A stretch of 64,000 bases of DNA from JAOUJD01 sp963841815 (GTDB lineage Bacteria > Pseudomonadota > Gammaproteobacteria > Burkholderiales > Burkholderiaceae_F), in the NCBI GenBank assembly GCA_963841815.1, contig CAWJEE010000019.1, positions 1-64,000 on the forward strand, in the 5' to 3' direction. Each line of letters begins with the position of its first letter. Position 1 is the first letter of the stretch. The translations under genes and the position numbers were made by a program. Shown in pieces: positions 63,968 through 64,000 of the stretch. The notes under the pieces were generated by a model that saw only the letters and a program-made list of their open reading frames with translations, was not told where the DNA came from and made no database searches.

Positions 63968-64000
63968 GCAGTCATCCTATGCGGCGTGATGCTGCGGGCG

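Overview
This 64-kb window is high-GC chromosomal DNA, by eye about two-thirds G+C. It is densely packed with housekeeping and transport genes, many overlapping by ATGA, GTGA or TGATG. Gene content and order point to a betaproteobacterium, most likely Burkholderiales or a close uncultured relative. The clues are leuS-lptE-holA-proA, fur next to bamE-dapB, pilT/pilU divergent from yggS-proC, zapB-zapA-6S RNA, a TctC/Bug receptor, a BPSS1780-like membrane protein and a small Trp-rich protein. No tRNA, rRNA, prophage, transposase or CRISPR array was seen. The taxonomic call is inference.

Layout. 1-4.3 kb: partial LOG-family gene, an orphan lipoprotein, a secreted protein, thrB (frameshifted) and a membrane protein. 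4.3-14.4 kb: uvrD (minus), then leuS-lptE-holA-proA, a HemJ-like protein, a DsbA-family protein and an rRNA methyltransferase. 14.4-17.5 kb (minus): glutathione peroxidase (frameshifted), a 237-bp palindromic repeat, pilU and pilT. 17.6-20.6 kb: yggS-proC, then ubiA and a small secreted protein. 20.7-25 kb: ugpBAEC glycerol-3-phosphate ABC importer and fur. 25.5-33 kb: bamE, dapB, exbB-exbD-btuF convergent with btuB-btuC-btuD, the latter behind a cobalamin riboswitch; together this is a near-complete TonB-energised B12 uptake locus. 33-35 kb: zapB/zapA, 6S RNA, an EVE protein and a TauE/SafE permease. 35-39.8 kb (minus): malonate module (malonyl-CoA decarboxylase, Bug receptor, malonyl-CoA synthetase) behind lgt. 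39.9-42.6 kb: ilvD, a second palindromic repeat of the same family, a small Trp-rich protein and a cytochrome c. 43-53.5 kb: livKHMGF importer followed by a tightly overlapped five-gene 2-oxoacid:ferredoxin oxidoreductase operon (iorA, an iorB-ferredoxin fusion, korA, korB, korC). 53.5-58.6 kb: PaiB-like, type-2 argC, ferredoxin-type reductase, epimerase (frameshifted) and TrpB2-like (frameshifted). 58.7-64 kb (minus): Fbp-type ABC importer and gpsA.

How the genes work together. The liv importer directly precedes two thiamine-dependent 2-oxoacid:ferredoxin oxidoreductases. This suggests uptake of branched-chain or aromatic amino acids followed by oxidation of their 2-oxoacids to acyl-CoA with ferredoxin as acceptor. 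The B12 genes form one functional uptake unit on two convergent transcripts. MatB and malonyl-CoA decarboxylase convert malonate to malonyl-CoA and then acetyl-CoA.

Two things stand out. Five otherwise well-conserved genes each carry exactly one extra base, which looks like systematic sequence error rather than five pseudogenes. There are also two families of palindromic intergenic repeats: a ~225-237-bp family with two copies in opposite orientation, and a ~65-bp family sitting between convergent genes whose ends supply the TAG stop codons of both neighbours.
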